From positions 15,143,744-15,207,743 of the forward strand of contig CM040443.1 of NCBI GenBank assembly GCA_022749755.1: a stretch of 64,000 nt of DNA, given 5' to 3'. The stretch is from Azadirachta indica (taxonomy: Eukaryota > Streptophyta > Magnoliopsida > Sapindales > Meliaceae). The position numbers and the translations under genes are program-made. A model generated the notes under the pieces. The model made no database searches. It was given only the letters and a program-made list of their open reading frames with translations, and was not told where the DNA came from. Shown piece after piece: positions 44,387 through 56,651 of this stretch. Position 1 is the stretch's first letter; each line of letters begins with the position of its first letter.

Positions 44387-45559
44387 TTAATGCTGAAAAT
44401 CCACTGTTTGTCTCTGTAAAAACCTTGGAAGGCCAACTTTATGCCCCATTTTCTTAACGTCTTCTTGAACTTGTTTTCTATACTCTCCAAAAGTGAATTT
44501 TCTATAGGTGGATGGTTCTCTGCAACTCCCTATTAAAGAGTCATATGACGGACATAGGAAGTAAGCTACTGAATATCTATCCTTCTTCTCATTAGCCATC
44601 ACTTTGTGCTCTACACTTTTGTAGACATCATTGCTCCATGCCTGCATGCATTCATTTCATATAGCAGAAGTATTAGCAAACAGGATTGTCTATTTGCAGG
44701 TAGTTGGAATGTCATCTTCGTTGCTTGAATTTAGCCTTGATTTTGAATTACCTGGAACAAATCACCAATGTTGACAATGAGGGCATCAGGATTAGGTTTG
44801 ACAGCGACCCATTTGGAATCTTCCATGAGTTGAAGTCCGCCAACTTCATCTTGATAAAGGATTGTAAGAAAATCACTGTCAGTGTGAGGAACTAATCCAA
44901 AAATTTTTGCAGATACTGGGCATGCTGGGTAGCGATTCAACCGAAGAAAGCAAGTACTTTCATCGCAAATCTCATCAATCCTTCCATCATGGTTGCTCAG
45001 ATTTTGTGCTAGAATCCTTGCAAGTAATCTTGCTAGCTTTGACATGGCTCCTGCAAATTCTGTCATCACTACCCTATATATGAAGAATTGTGCACCAAAG
45101 TTAGCATCTGTTTCAGCAGGTATACCTTGAAATGCATTGAAAATTTTATTTGTACCTTAAAGAAGTAAACTCTCCATAGGAAGCCTGGTCTGAAATTTTG
45201 GTGAGAGGTATGTGGAAAGCTTCAGACCAAGAGAACTGTTTTGGACAAGCAGCTGTTGGAGTCCCCCACCGGTATGAATTATTCAGAAGTCCACAAGTAG
45301 CTTTCATTTCAAAAGGTAATTTAAACAACATTTCTTGCTCTTTCCTCATATTTTTAAGTAGCTCAGGGCTTATCCCATGATTGACTACTTGGAAGAATCC
45401 CCATTCAGAGGAAGCTCTGCAAATGGCTTCAGCACAAGCCTTCTTTTCCTTTTGATCTCGACTGTTTAAGCCACTAAGGTCTATTAATGGAAGTTGGCAT
45501 TCTTCCATGATGATACCATTACCACATTTAAGTGTAGAAATCTCATCTGGGTGATGCAA
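44387..45559 (-). CDS. GA2OX8: gibberellin 2-beta-dioxygenase, C20-GA class (GA2ox8-like), three exons, 326 aa
   Basis: Fe(II)/2-oxoglutarate dioxygenase that hydroxylates C-2 of gibberellins; GA2ox7/8-type members act on C20 precursors and lower active GA. Exons: 45559-45156, 45073-44752 and 44641-44387, joined across 82- and 110-bp introns with GT-AG borders (AAG|GTACAA...TATAG|GGTAGT; CAG|GTAATT...TGCAG|GCATGG), giving 327 codons with stop. The N-terminal DIOX_N part has WGFFQVVNHGIS (about residues 51-62) and SYRWGTP. The core has NRYPACP (about 181-187), the iron ligands in PHTDSDF (His198, Asp200) and SVEHKV (His254), and the 2-oxoglutarate pair in DRYSVAYF (Arg264, Ser266). The QVQEDVKKMGHKVGLPRFL tail matches C20 GA2ox proteins. 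The start is the ATG at 45559 (MHHPDEIS); a second in-frame ATG is at residue 19. All key residues are present, so it is probably functional. Assignment to the 8-type rather than 7-type is by resemblance. Confidence 0.92.
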
Positions 45560-45675
45560 AAGCGCTCCAAAATGATGTTGTAGAGGAGGTTTGAGATGGA
45601 ATCAATCATCATTAGTAGATATGAAGGAGGAGGAAAATAGTACAAGTACAGATTGTAACCATGCTTATTCACACA

Positions 45676-45690
45676 CACATATATATAGTA
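45676..45690 (-). promoter_or_regulatory. TATA-box candidate for the GA 2-oxidase gene
   Basis: The minus strand reads ACTATATATATGTGTG about 120 bp upstream of the start codon, a suitable distance for transcription to begin in a short leader. Confidence 0.5.
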
Positions 45691-45699
45691 CATAGTCTT

Positions 45700-48260
45700 G
45701 AGATATAAACAAGGATAGCACAAGAAGAACAGAACAAGGGAAAAGCAACCAAATGATGACAGTTGTCAAAAGGAGGAGCATTCCCCTCTAAAATGGTCTA
45801 GGAGAGACCAAGTCTGCTTAAAATATTGTCACACACACAAAAGGCATAGAAAAGCAAGTGGGAAGATGATAAAAGGATGCATCCAAATCACATTTTACTT
45901 TTACTTTTTGACAACTTGAAAATTATGTTATTGTTGATTTTGGCAATATATGTTCCCTTTTAGAAATACTACTTGTTTCATTTGAAAAATGTGTGTGTGT
46001 TCTTTTTTCTTTAGCCTTATTCTAATATGCTGTTAGGTTGAGCTACTTTACTCAACTATAAATTAATTCTAAACCAACTTCTCTTAGTATCTCTTCTCTA
46101 AATTTTTTTTAGGGCTACAAATGTTAAGAATTTGGAGAGGAAGGAAAGAAAATAAAATAAAATAAAAGAAATAGAATCTTTTGACTTTCCCAGGAAACTG
46201 AAATAGAAAATAGAACCTAACTGATGAACAGAACAGAAGAGTACAACAACTTGTGGTGGAAATTTGATTGCTATTTTAATAATTTGATACCCATTGAGGA
46301 AAGACATCCGAGTAATAACATCTTAATAAATATATATATATTTTTAATTTCTTCAGCAATTTTAATTTTTAAGTTATCATAATTATTAAACAAAGATGGA
46401 AAGATTCCTGTTGTTGAAGAAAAAGATTCCTCATTCATTCATAGAAAATGGTTATTCCTGACCATTAATAGCATTGTGAATGTATAACCAACTAAGCTGT
46501 ATTATTCTTCTATTAAAAATTTAAATGGCTCAACCAGCCTTTTTCATTTCAATATAAAACTGAAAAAATTATAAATATAAAATTGAAAAAAATAAGAGAG
46601 AAGTAGGGACGGAGGCATGTGGGTTCAATTTTTTAAAAGTAGTAGTAGAAATCGCTTAAATGTAGATAAATTTTTTAATAAGACTAGAGAAAAATTGCTA
46701 TGTTTAAACGTAAATTTTTTTGATAGTTTTATTGATAATTTTATACTATTTATAAATTATTAGAATTTTTGAATAGTTTTAGAAAATTTTAATCTAAAGA
46801 TCTATAAACTATTAAATCAACAGAGATTGAATTTAACAAATATAATTAATGTATTATTAATACATCATAACTAATATTTATACGTGGGATATAATTTTAA
46901 TAATTAAATGTATTAAAATTTAATTATTTATCAGTAATTAAAAAAATAAAATAAAATTCTAAGTATCATTCATTTTTTTAATATATATATATATATGAAT
47001 ATATTATAAAACAAAAAATAGAAGAAAAGAAAATGTGATCAAGGGAAAGATGCAGTCGGGGGGTGGGGTTAGAATGGGCCCGCGTGTCCCATTACGATAT
47101 ACAGCAGAATTCAAAGGCACATGAACTGCCGCCCAGAATAGAAGACTCTAAAATAATGTTAATTAGACTTTTTGAAATCGAACAAACAATATCAAATATT
47201 TATTTATTTATTTATTTTTTTATTTATTAATATTTATTTATTTTATTAATGATAATATATTATTATGAATTGTGAATGAGATGCCGTCCAAAGAAACAAA
47301 GAAAGACACGGACGCCATATCAACAACACTGACTCTCTTTCCTACCTGCGTCTACATACGTGCATGCGGCAGATTTTTTATTATTATTTAATTAATTATT
47401 ATTTTAATTATTATTTATTATTATTATTAATTTATTACTAGGAGAGAGAGAATATCAGAATCAGATGCTCAAGCACATCAATTAATGTAGTATATATAAG
47501 GCGGCTTTACTTAATATTAATAATTTAATCCAATCCATCTTTTCACCTAAAACAAATCCAATCCTCACCTTTTTAGCTATAATATTAAATTAATAATAAT
47601 AATATCTTTTAAAAATCATTATCTTAATTAAAATACATTAATGTAAACTGAAATAAAATGTATTTAAGTGAGGTTTCTTCAGATGTATCAATATTAATAA
47701 GTTATACTCATCCTTTGCGTTATTTTAAATTAGAAATAAACTCGGAAACTCAAAAAATCAATTTCAAAATTTACATTATATATTTTAACTTTTAAAGGCT
47801 TGGGAGTGGAAATTTTTAAAATAGGGAGCAGTCGTTCAATATGCCCTTTTCATTAATAACAAATACTTTGTCTTTTTATTGAATTTTGATTTTTATATAA
47901 TATATTTCCCATTGGAAAAATACATTTTTATTTAATGAAAATAAAAATTCAATATATCCCAGCCTAAGGTGGGGACGGGATTTAATTACTTCTTAATTTT
48001 ATCACTGCTTTGTTCCTGGAAGGAAGTTAATGACTAATGGAAAATTGAGAATATTTTTTTTCTCTCATTTTCTTTCTCCACGTGGGAATTTGGAACAATT
48101 GCTTAATGGGAATCAAGTGCCTCACCAATTCACTTTCACTTCATGCCGCTTTTAGTCATATCCACTAACTGTTACCAGTAGCATATCAACTTGTGAGTGG
48201 ATTTCTAATATATGTTTATGGATAAAAGATTGGATATATATGTATATATATATATATATA
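45700..48260. other. AT-rich intergenic DNA, no gene seen
   Basis: Contains TA and TTTA microsatellites (46980-46995, 47200-47230), a brief GC-rich spot (CGGGGGGTGGGGTTAGAATG at about 47056) and a TATATATAAGG box at about 47490 without a following frame. Confidence 0.5.
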
Positions 48261-48498
48261 TGGGATAGAATCAGAAGTTTATTTATTTTATAAAAAAATT
48301 TTATATCAATTATACACCGTTAAATATAAGTACATTTAATAATTAAGATTATATATGATATATACATTAATTATGAATATATTAATTATACATTAATATA
48401 TATATCAGATGCAATTTCAACCGTTGCATGTGTTTATATCTAACGATTTATTATTGATATTAAAATTGTATGTAAAATAAAGGAATTGCTATCCTGTC
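48261..48498. mobile_element. MITE with long imperfect terminal inverted repeats
   Basis: The left arm (GGGATAGAATCAGAAGTTTA ... ATCAATTATACACCGTTAAA) and the right arm read in reverse complement (ACAGGATAGCAATTCCTTTA ... ATCAATAATAAATCGTTAGA) pair over about 75 bp. Both ends sit in ATATATAT tracts. The size and structure are those of a miniature inverted-repeat element; the superfamily is undetermined. Confidence 0.65.
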
Positions 48499-48976
48499 AT
48501 ATATATGTTGCTACTTGAAAATTGATTTTGATAAAAACCACCAAATTACGTGACTTCATTTAAATAATGAATAAAAGTATAAGTAGATATAAATTATTTT
48601 TTAAGACACAAGTTATAACTTAATGGTGTGGAAGATAAGATTAAACTTAAATCTTATTCAAATAAAAATAATATCTTTGGTCAAACCCACTTAAGGGATC
48701 TTCGACCCAAAAGGATCATTATATCATTAGATTAATTAATGTATAACAAGCATGAAATCTAAAAGTCTTCAAGGCTATTTTTAATCCAAAACTTTATTTT
48801 AATTAATTTAGAATTAATTAAAATAAATATTTTATTACAAACATACGTTTTTTACATCTCTTTTAATTAAGTTTAAATTATATATAAGCTTATTCCTAGA
48901 TCAATATTTATTTTAGAAGGATAACTTTTATTAACTTAGGATAATATACCCTAATAGTACTCCACTACAATTATAC
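48499..48976. other. AT-rich intergenic DNA, no gene seen
   Basis: No frame or repeat of note. Ends with TATAC at 48972-48976, the left copy of the copia target duplication. Confidence 0.5.
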
Positions 48977-50742
48977 TATTGAAAAATTTTATCAAATAAA
49001 TAGTGAAAAATTAAGTCAAAAGAGTTAAAAAAATTTATATGAGTATACAGTTTTAATAAAAATAAAATGAAGGAATAGAAAAGATACCTTTTGATACTTT
49101 TAAAATATTTTTGCTGCAAGTTTTCCTTCACCAATAGTTTCCAAACCAATTCTCCAATAATTACCGTAAAGAGAACAATGAACTTTTATTTTAATACAAT
49201 GGTGATTTTGGAGAAAATAATTTTTTCTCTGTAATACACATTAAAAAAGAAAACTCTTTTTTTTTTAAATTGCTACTGGATTTCCATCCTTTTTTATTTC
49301 TTTTTATATCACTTCTATTTTAATTAAAACGATTTTAATTATAATAGAATTAATTTAATTTAATTAATTAACACTTATTAATTAATTAAATATGTAAGAC
49401 AATCCTAATAGAAATAGTATTTTAATTAAAAAATTTCAATTAAAATCAAATTAATTAATTAATAACATTTATTAATTAATTAAATTTTGTAAAATAACTT
49501 CTAGTAGAAGTGAAATTCTAATTAATTCAAAATTAATATTTAAAAGAAACAATAAAGAGAATAAATATCTCTATGAGAATTTATCTATTTAATTTCTCAA
49601 ATTAAATTATTTGGATATTAATAAAAGATATTTATCTTAAAATATCTTACTAATTAATTAATTAAATCCTAATTAAAACACGTATTCTAGAAACTATTTT
49701 CTGGACATATAAAAATTTAGTGTAATAGTTTTGTCCATTATATTATTGACTGCACTAATCTAAGAGATGGTATTGAGGACCTATGAACCTACAATTTCAA
49801 GCTTCAATAAATTTAGATAATTAATTAAACTCTTTAATCAATTAATCTAACTTATTAATTCCAGTATAATTCCACTAAAAATCTTGAATTGAACTCTTAA
49901 AATTATAGATATAATTTACTCAGAAAACTTTGAGCAGTCCATTGATATAATCACTACATACAATTCAACTCTTCATAAACGGTCCATAATTAGAGTTCGG
50001 TCAATTTTCCGTTTTACCCCTTTAATTACATCTTTATCCTTAAATTCCATTAATTCTCTATTGAACAGTTAATTTATAAATTAATTATAAATTAAGCACT
50101 CAAATTGTTCAATTCCAAGATTACAGTTAAGGGAATCATCTTTTTGACTTCCAATAGGAAGGAATGGATTTTATATTTGTAAGTTACACTCCCAGCTATT
50201 TATCTTATTAAATCTCTAAGATACGAGTGTTGAGTTTATGTTAGAACAAACCTTAACAAATAACTCAAAAGATTCAATAATATAAACATGAGTTTATGAC
50301 TACTCAGGATTAAAATTGATCAACATATGATCATCTATTGACATTGTTTGAATTCTCAGTTAGTAACGAAATTTATATAAGAATTTAAACTATGTCTGAT
50401 CTAGTCCTATATAATTATATTATATAAAGTGTTTCCATTATAATGTCACTACATTGACAGTCCAGATAAAATTATCACATTTTTAATGTTAGTGGATCGT
50501 ATTAGTAATATTTAATTAAAGAACCCAACTTTAATTAATTTATTACGGATTATTTCAGTTTATTATTCATAATCTTAATCTTCTTGTATATATAACACTT
50601 ATATATACTAAGATTATGGTTACATAAATAAATTAGGATTTTTCTGATATTAAATATAAACATAATTAAGTATAAAGAAATGTTAATTTTATTTATTATA
50701 ATAATATACAAGTTACATGCTTTTAAGGCACTATCCCTAATA
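48977..50742 (-). repeat. 3' LTR of the copia element
   Basis: About 1.77 kb, matching 56652-58458 throughout (shared: TTAGTAACGAAATTTATAT, CACTACATTGACAGTCC, ATTAATTTATTACGGA). On the minus strand it starts TATTAGGGATAGTG, where the 5' copy has TGTTAGGGATAGTG. Confidence 0.92.
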
Positions 50743-50756
50743 ATCTCCCACTTGCC
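50743..50756 (-). other. polypurine tract of the copia element
   Basis: The minus strand reads GCAAGTGGGAGATTA directly before the LTR start. Confidence 0.6.
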
Positions 50757-50779
50757 CTAAAGCAAATAAGACATGTCTC

Positions 50780-53700
50780 TTAATCCTATGCCTTCTAAGT
50801 GACCGTTTTAGCTGATAACGTCTTGGTAAATGGGTCTACAAGGTTGTGTTCTGATGCTATCTTCATCACTGTCATGTCACCTCAATGCACGATCTCTTTG
50901 ATAAGATGATATTTCCTCTCTATGTGCTTCCCTCTCTTATGGTTTCTCAGTTCTTTCGAATTCACTACTGCCCCTTTGTTGTCACAATATATGGTCAATG
51001 GTTTATCCATATCTGAAAATATTTTCATATCAGTAAGGAACTTCTTGAGCCATACTGCTTCCTTAGCTGCTTTATAAGCTGTTATATATTCAGCCTCCAT
51101 AGTTGAATTAGCAATGCTGGATTGTTTTACACTTCTCCAGACTATAACTCCACCACCAAGAGTGAACATTAACCCAGACGTCTACTTTCGAGTGTCTTTA
51201 TCTGATTGAAAATCAAAGTTAGTGTAACCAATAGGGTTCAGGTCTCCACTTGAATATACAAGCATATAGTTTCTCGTTCTCGTAATATACTCGATAATAT
51301 GCTTTACTGCAATCCAATGACCCAATATCAGGTTAAATTGGAAACGACTAACTATTCCTACTGCATAACAAATATCAGGCTTTGTATACAACATGGCATA
51401 CATGAGGCTGCCTATTACTAATGCATAAGGTACCTTTCTTATGTCCTCTTCCTCCTGAGGTGTTTTAGGACATTACTCCTTGAAAAGGACAACTCCATGT
51501 CAAGTTGGTAAATAACCCCTTTTAGAGTTTTGAATCGAAAATCATATAAGCATCTTATCGATGTACGATGCTTGAGAAAGTGCCAAGAGTTTGTTCTTGT
51601 GATCCCGAATAATCTAGATCCCAAGGACGTAACTTGCTTCTTCCAAATCTCTCATTTGGAATTGATTGGCTAGCCATTTCTTTATGTTAGATAATGTATC
51701 ACTCATTGGGAAATGGCTAGCCAATCAATTATCTAACATAAAGTATTAAGAATACCACATTCTCTTCTTTGATGTACTTGAATACACAAGGCTCATCAAT
51801 GTTTTCCTCGAAACCATAAGATTTGATCAGCTTATCAAATCTCAAGTTCCAAGATCTTGAAGCTTGCTTGAGTCCATAAATAGACTTAAGTAGCCTGCAG
51901 ATTTTTTCCTCTTGGCCTTTCATCACAAACCCTTCTGGTTGCACCATATAGATGCTTTCATCAAGATAGCCATTCAAAAAAGTTGTCTTGACATCCATTT
52001 GCCATATCTTATAATCGAGACATGCAGCAATGGAAAGAGAATATGGATGGATTTAAGCATTGCCACTGGCGAAAAAGTCTCCTCATAGTTGACTCCCTCA
52101 TTTTGGGTATAACCCTTTGCCACTAGCATTGCTTTTTAAAAGTCTTTACTTTTCCATCCACACCTCTTTTTCTCTTGAAAATCCATTTACACCCAATGGG
52201 CCTAACATCTTCAGGTGGATCTACAAGTTCCCAAACTGAATTGAAGTACATAGACTCCATTTCTTGGTTTATGACTTCTTGCCATTTTTCCTTATCAAAA
52301 TCCTTCATTGCATGCTTGTATGTTAATGGATAATCTTGGTTTGTATCGGATACAAAAACTTATGCTTCTCCGTCCTCTCGATAGCGACTAGGTAGTCTCA
52401 CAACCCTCCCACTATGTTAAGGCACTATGATGTTTTGATTAAGAACAGTGGTTTCCTGATTTTATCGTTCATTAACCGTTAACGGTGATGGTCTGATCTG
52501 ATCAAAGAGTAACTCCTATAGTACAACCTTACTATGAAGTTTGAAATTTTTCATGTAATCATTTTCAAGAAAAGTGGTATTTGTCAATATAAACACCTTT
52601 TTTTCTTGAGGACTATAGAACAAGTCGCCTCTAATGCCTTTAGGGTAACTTACAAACAGACACTCTTTTGTTTGCGATTCTAGCTTCCAATCTTTCCTTT
52701 TAGCACATGTGCTGGGCACCCCCATATGCAAAAATATCTTAAACTAGGTTTACGACTATTCCACAACTTTAGAGGTGTATGATGAATAAACTTGGAAGGT
52801 ACTACATTCAGAATGTAGACCGTGGTTTGTAGGGTATATCCCCAAAACAAAAGCGGCAATGAAGAGTAGCTCATCATAGATCTAACCATATCAAGCAGGG
52901 TTCTGTTTTCTCCTTTCTACAACACTATTTTGCTGTGGTATTTCAGGTGCTACAAGTTGGGATAAAATCCCATGCTCTAACAAATAATCCTTGAACTTTG
53001 AATCAAAGTATTCACCTCTTTGATCTAATCAAAGAGTTCTAAGTGATTTACCTTACTACTTTTTAGCTTTTACTAAGAATTTTTAAACTTTTCAAAAGTT
53101 TCGAATTTTCTTTGCATTAGGTATACATAGCCACATCTAGAATAATTGTCAATAAAGCTGACAAAATATTCATAACCACCTCTAGCTTGTACATTTAATA
53201 GGCCACAAACATCATTATGTACAAGTTCAAGTGGTTCTTTGGCCCTTTTGCTCTTTGCTGAGAAAGGTCTTTTAATCATTTTGCCCTCTAGACAGGATTT
53301 ACAGATAGGTAGAGTGCAAACATTTAGCTCTTTTGAAAAACCATCCTTTATAAGTTTGTTAATTCTATCTAGATTAATATGACTTAACCTGAGGTGCCAA
53401 AGATATATCTTGTCACTTTAAGAAACTTTTTCCTTTTAGATTTAGGATGTTCTACTCTGAATAATTCTATATTAAGTAATGGTCATTCATTTGGCCTTAA
53501 AACATAAGGCTCATTTTCTTCTTTTGCGAAACAAATATTTAAACTATTTTTTGAAATAACAATTTGATTATCATTAAATGAAATGCCAAATAATTGTTCA
53601 ACCAATTTAGAAACTGAAATAAAATTTCTTCTAAAACCAGGAACAAAATAAAAATTGTTCAAAACAATAAATTTATTTTGAAAATGTAAACAAACGACTC

Positions 53701-54718
53701 CTATTGCATAAACAATTGCTCAATTGCCCATTTTCATGGTGAAGTCTCCATCAGCAAGCTCCTAAAAGAACTAAGCATCTGCAATGAAGAACAAACATGA
53801 TTACTGCTTCCTGAATCAACTATCCAAGGAGATAAATCATCTTCCACTAAATAAGGTTCTAGAAATAGTAAATCAAATTTACCTTTGTTCTTGTCCTTTA
53901 GATCGGAGAGATACTTTTTGCAGTTTCTAGTCCAATGCCCATAAACTTCGCAGTGGAAACATTTTCCCTTAGGTGTTTTGTTCTTGCTACCTTTGAAGCC
54001 TTTCTTGGCTTTCTTGGATTGTGTTCTAGAACCATTTTTTTTTATTTTTCCTCTTTTTGCTCTTGCTAGAGGAAGTAGGCTTATCTTCAACAATATTTGC
54101 CTCACCTTTTTTCGGCTTCTCTTTAGAGATAGCCTCAAAGGTTTGCAGTTCATTGAGTAGCTAAGTCATGTTATAATTCAACTTATTCATAATATAGTTC
54201 ATTTTGAACTGCGTAAAAGGCAGTGATAATGACTCAAGTATAATACTAACTTGAGTATGTCCATCAATGGTCGTACCATGGATTTCTACCTTATTCGTGT
54301 AATTCACCATGTTCAAAACATGTTCTCTAACTGAAACAACCTTTTTCATCTTTGCATTCATGTAGTTACGAGTAGCTTCATAACGCGATTGATCCGAGGG
54401 TTGCCCAAACATGGCCTGCAGGGACTCCCATATCTCATATGCAGTCTCCATCCATTCATGCTTTTGTCTAAACACATCATTCATACTAGCTAACATGTAG
54501 TAGCAGGCCTTGTTATTGGCTTGAATCCAATTATCATATCGCTCTTGTATATTACGAGGTACATTGGTAGTAGGTTCTGGAGAACACTTTTCAAGGAGAA
54601 CAAACTTTTGGTTCTCACATATCAGCACTATATTTATATTACTCTTCCATTTTATAAAATTTTCACCATTTAACTTTTCATTTGCAAGTAAAGCAATAAT
54701 GGGATTGGTTGCAGACAT
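50780..54718 (-). pseudogene. copia gag-pol polyprotein, multiply broken
   Basis: Start ATG at 54716-54718 (MSATNPIIALLANEKLNGEN). Gag runs to about 53900 with one stop near 54161 and a zinc knuckle CFHCEVYGHWTRNC (about 53920-53960). Protease motif WIVDSGSSNHVC at about 53790-53825. Integrase: the zinc-binding region near 53300-53400, LVHNDVCG at about 53210, FIDNYSRCGYVYLM at about 53110-53150, PQQNSVVERR at about 52920. Reverse transcriptase: GCKWIFKRKRGVDGKVK at about 52140-52195, [18 protein letters not shown] at 51945-51998, IYGLKQASRSWN at about 51850. RNase H: GYTNFDFQSDKDTRK at about 51182-51230, STMEAEYITAYKAAKEAVWL at about 51050-51110, YCDNKGAV at about 50970. Stops and shifts occur in every domain. 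One polyprotein would normally supply all enzymes for retrotransposition. Confidence 0.92.
51659..51743. repeat. two interleaved inverted repeats at the reverse-transcriptase active site
   Basis: Plus strand: block X (ATTGATTGGCTAGCCATTT, 51661-51679), block Y (CTTTATGTTAGATAAT, 51680-51695), a 15-bp spacer, then the reverse complements of X (51711-51729) and Y (51728-51743) in the order X' Y' rather than the Y' X' of a simple hairpin. The copy at 51659-51679 is in place for the conserved polymerase frame (WLANQF on the minus strand). The copy at 51711-51743 overlies the spot where the catalytic Asp-Asp box should be, right after FLILYV. Confidence 0.8.
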
Positions 54719-56637
54719 AATTGCTGAAATAAATAAATATAACATTTAATATACTTAACTTAATATCATAATTTTTGGAATAGTAAACGTTATGCATGAT
54801 GCATATGATAAACATATAATTAAATTATTAAAGCACTATAATTCAATCTCACAATTAATGTGCCGATGTAGGGTAGGTCACACTAATATAATTGAATTGA
54901 AAATCTCAATTAATAAATGAAATTAAAATATCTCATATTTTCAGTCATTTATTAATTATTGCTATTTTTGGTCAAGATATAATTAACAATTTAATTTGTA
55001 TTTTTATGAGTGTAACTCATTGTTTTGGATTCTAATAACTTAACTCAAAAATGCTGCTGTAGGATAGGTCAAATTTGAAATACATTATCTGAACCCTATC
55101 GTTAGGAAGCTAACCTTGATATTAATATAGATAGACACCTTCTATAGGGAAGACAAAATCTAAGCATTGCGAGGCGATACCTATATCTCACGGTGTTGTA
55201 CTAACAATGGAGACTGTGTGGTATATTGTCATATATCCCTCTCTCACTCATTATTTTAAAAACTATGTGTTTCTTATTATAAAATATCTTATATTTTATA
55301 ATCTTAGTGAATTATTTAATCTCATATTAATAATTACTAGATATATAGAATCTAATTCTAAGTTGGTTAATTATTTAGAGTAATAGAATCCAATCTAATT
55401 GGGCCTAGGTTTATAATTTATTCCAATCTAATTGGACCTAACAATTTAGGATAACCTAGTTCTATTAATATGGGCCTAAATAGTTACCATATATTTAATA
55501 AAATCAAATTTTATTAAAAATAGAATAATATAGGCTAACTTAAAAATTAACAATTAATTTAGATAAGCCCAATTAAATAAATGAAATGATTAACGAGTTT
55601 AATTATAAAACATAATTACCCATTATTTAATTTATTATTCTATTCAATTAATCTAATTAATTATAATCATTATTAATATTTAACTATTAAATAAAAACGA
55701 TGACATGTATGCATGATATTCAATAATGATAATGAGTAGGTATTATGAATGGCATGTATTATGCATGATCATATTATCATATCACATAACTCATAACAAT
55801 AATAATTAACAATTAATTAACTTTGGCCAAGTTCCCTGGGATATTTAATTACAAACTCAAATAATTAATTAAAATTACAAAGGTATACAAGCTCATAAGC
55901 CCAAATTAAATAGCAGTCTTTTGAAGTCCATAACAGGCCCATCTTGATGAATTTTCATAATAAATGTCCATATGAAATCAAAAATTTTTCTTAAACCCAA
56001 TATTTAATTATAATGAGGCAATTCAACTTTTGAACTTTTTTGTCTTTTAAATTTAAATAGCCCAAAAAGCCCAAAAGATAATATATCTAAAATAATAACT
56101 TTTTTTTAACAAGCCCAAAAATAAAATTTAATAAAAATTTAAATTGTCACAAGGGCTTTTATGAAAATAAACTAAAAGGGACTTAATTGATAATTATTGA
56201 AAAAATTTCATGCCGTAATTTTTCCCTAGCCAGAAGCATTCTTGCCGAATGATGCTTCAATAGGGTGCTAACTTTCAGCCCCTGTTATTGCCTTGCAAAT
56301 TATGGCAGTGGGTACTTTACCTACTATAACGCCCTCTTCTCTTCTATTTTGTATATCCACAAACTCCAATTTTAGGATTCGCCATATAATTGCATATTAA
56401 AAATAAATTACATTGAATCTATACCTCTTATGAGTTTACAAAATTTTTAATCTAATTAAAATAAAATATCGATTAAATTTAAATTCTAGAGAACCATACA
56501 ATTAACGACCAAAGGATCATACACAAAATTTATCGTATGACAAAATATACCATTCATCAAAGTAAATAAAAAAAAACAAATAATGCAATACCCCTCATGT
56601 AAACATTAAAATTAAAACCCTATACTCATATAAATTG
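54719..56637 (-). other. long untranslated leader of the copia element
   Basis: 1.9 kb between primer site and gag start with no frame of note. Contains related words GATGTAGGGTAGGTCACACT (54865) and GCTGTAGGATAGGTCAAATT (55054), and an ATTGGGCCTA/ATTGGACCTA pair near 55398 and 55430. Unusually long for copia. Confidence 0.6.
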
Positions 56638-56649
56638 GCTTTGATACCA
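56638..56649 (-). other. primer-binding site of the copia element
   Basis: The minus strand reads TGGTATCAAAGC, one change from the tRNA-Met complement TGGTATCAGAGC, two bases after the 5' LTR. Confidence 0.75.
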
Positions 56650-56651
56650 AT

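Noticed and set aside
47056..47105. Promoter or CpG-island-like GC spot
   Set aside because: Only about 50 bp, with no frame or TATA box at a useful distance.
51659..51743. Rho-independent-type terminator hairpin
   Set aside because: The arms are interleaved rather than nested and lie inside a reverse-transcriptase reading frame of a plant retrotransposon.
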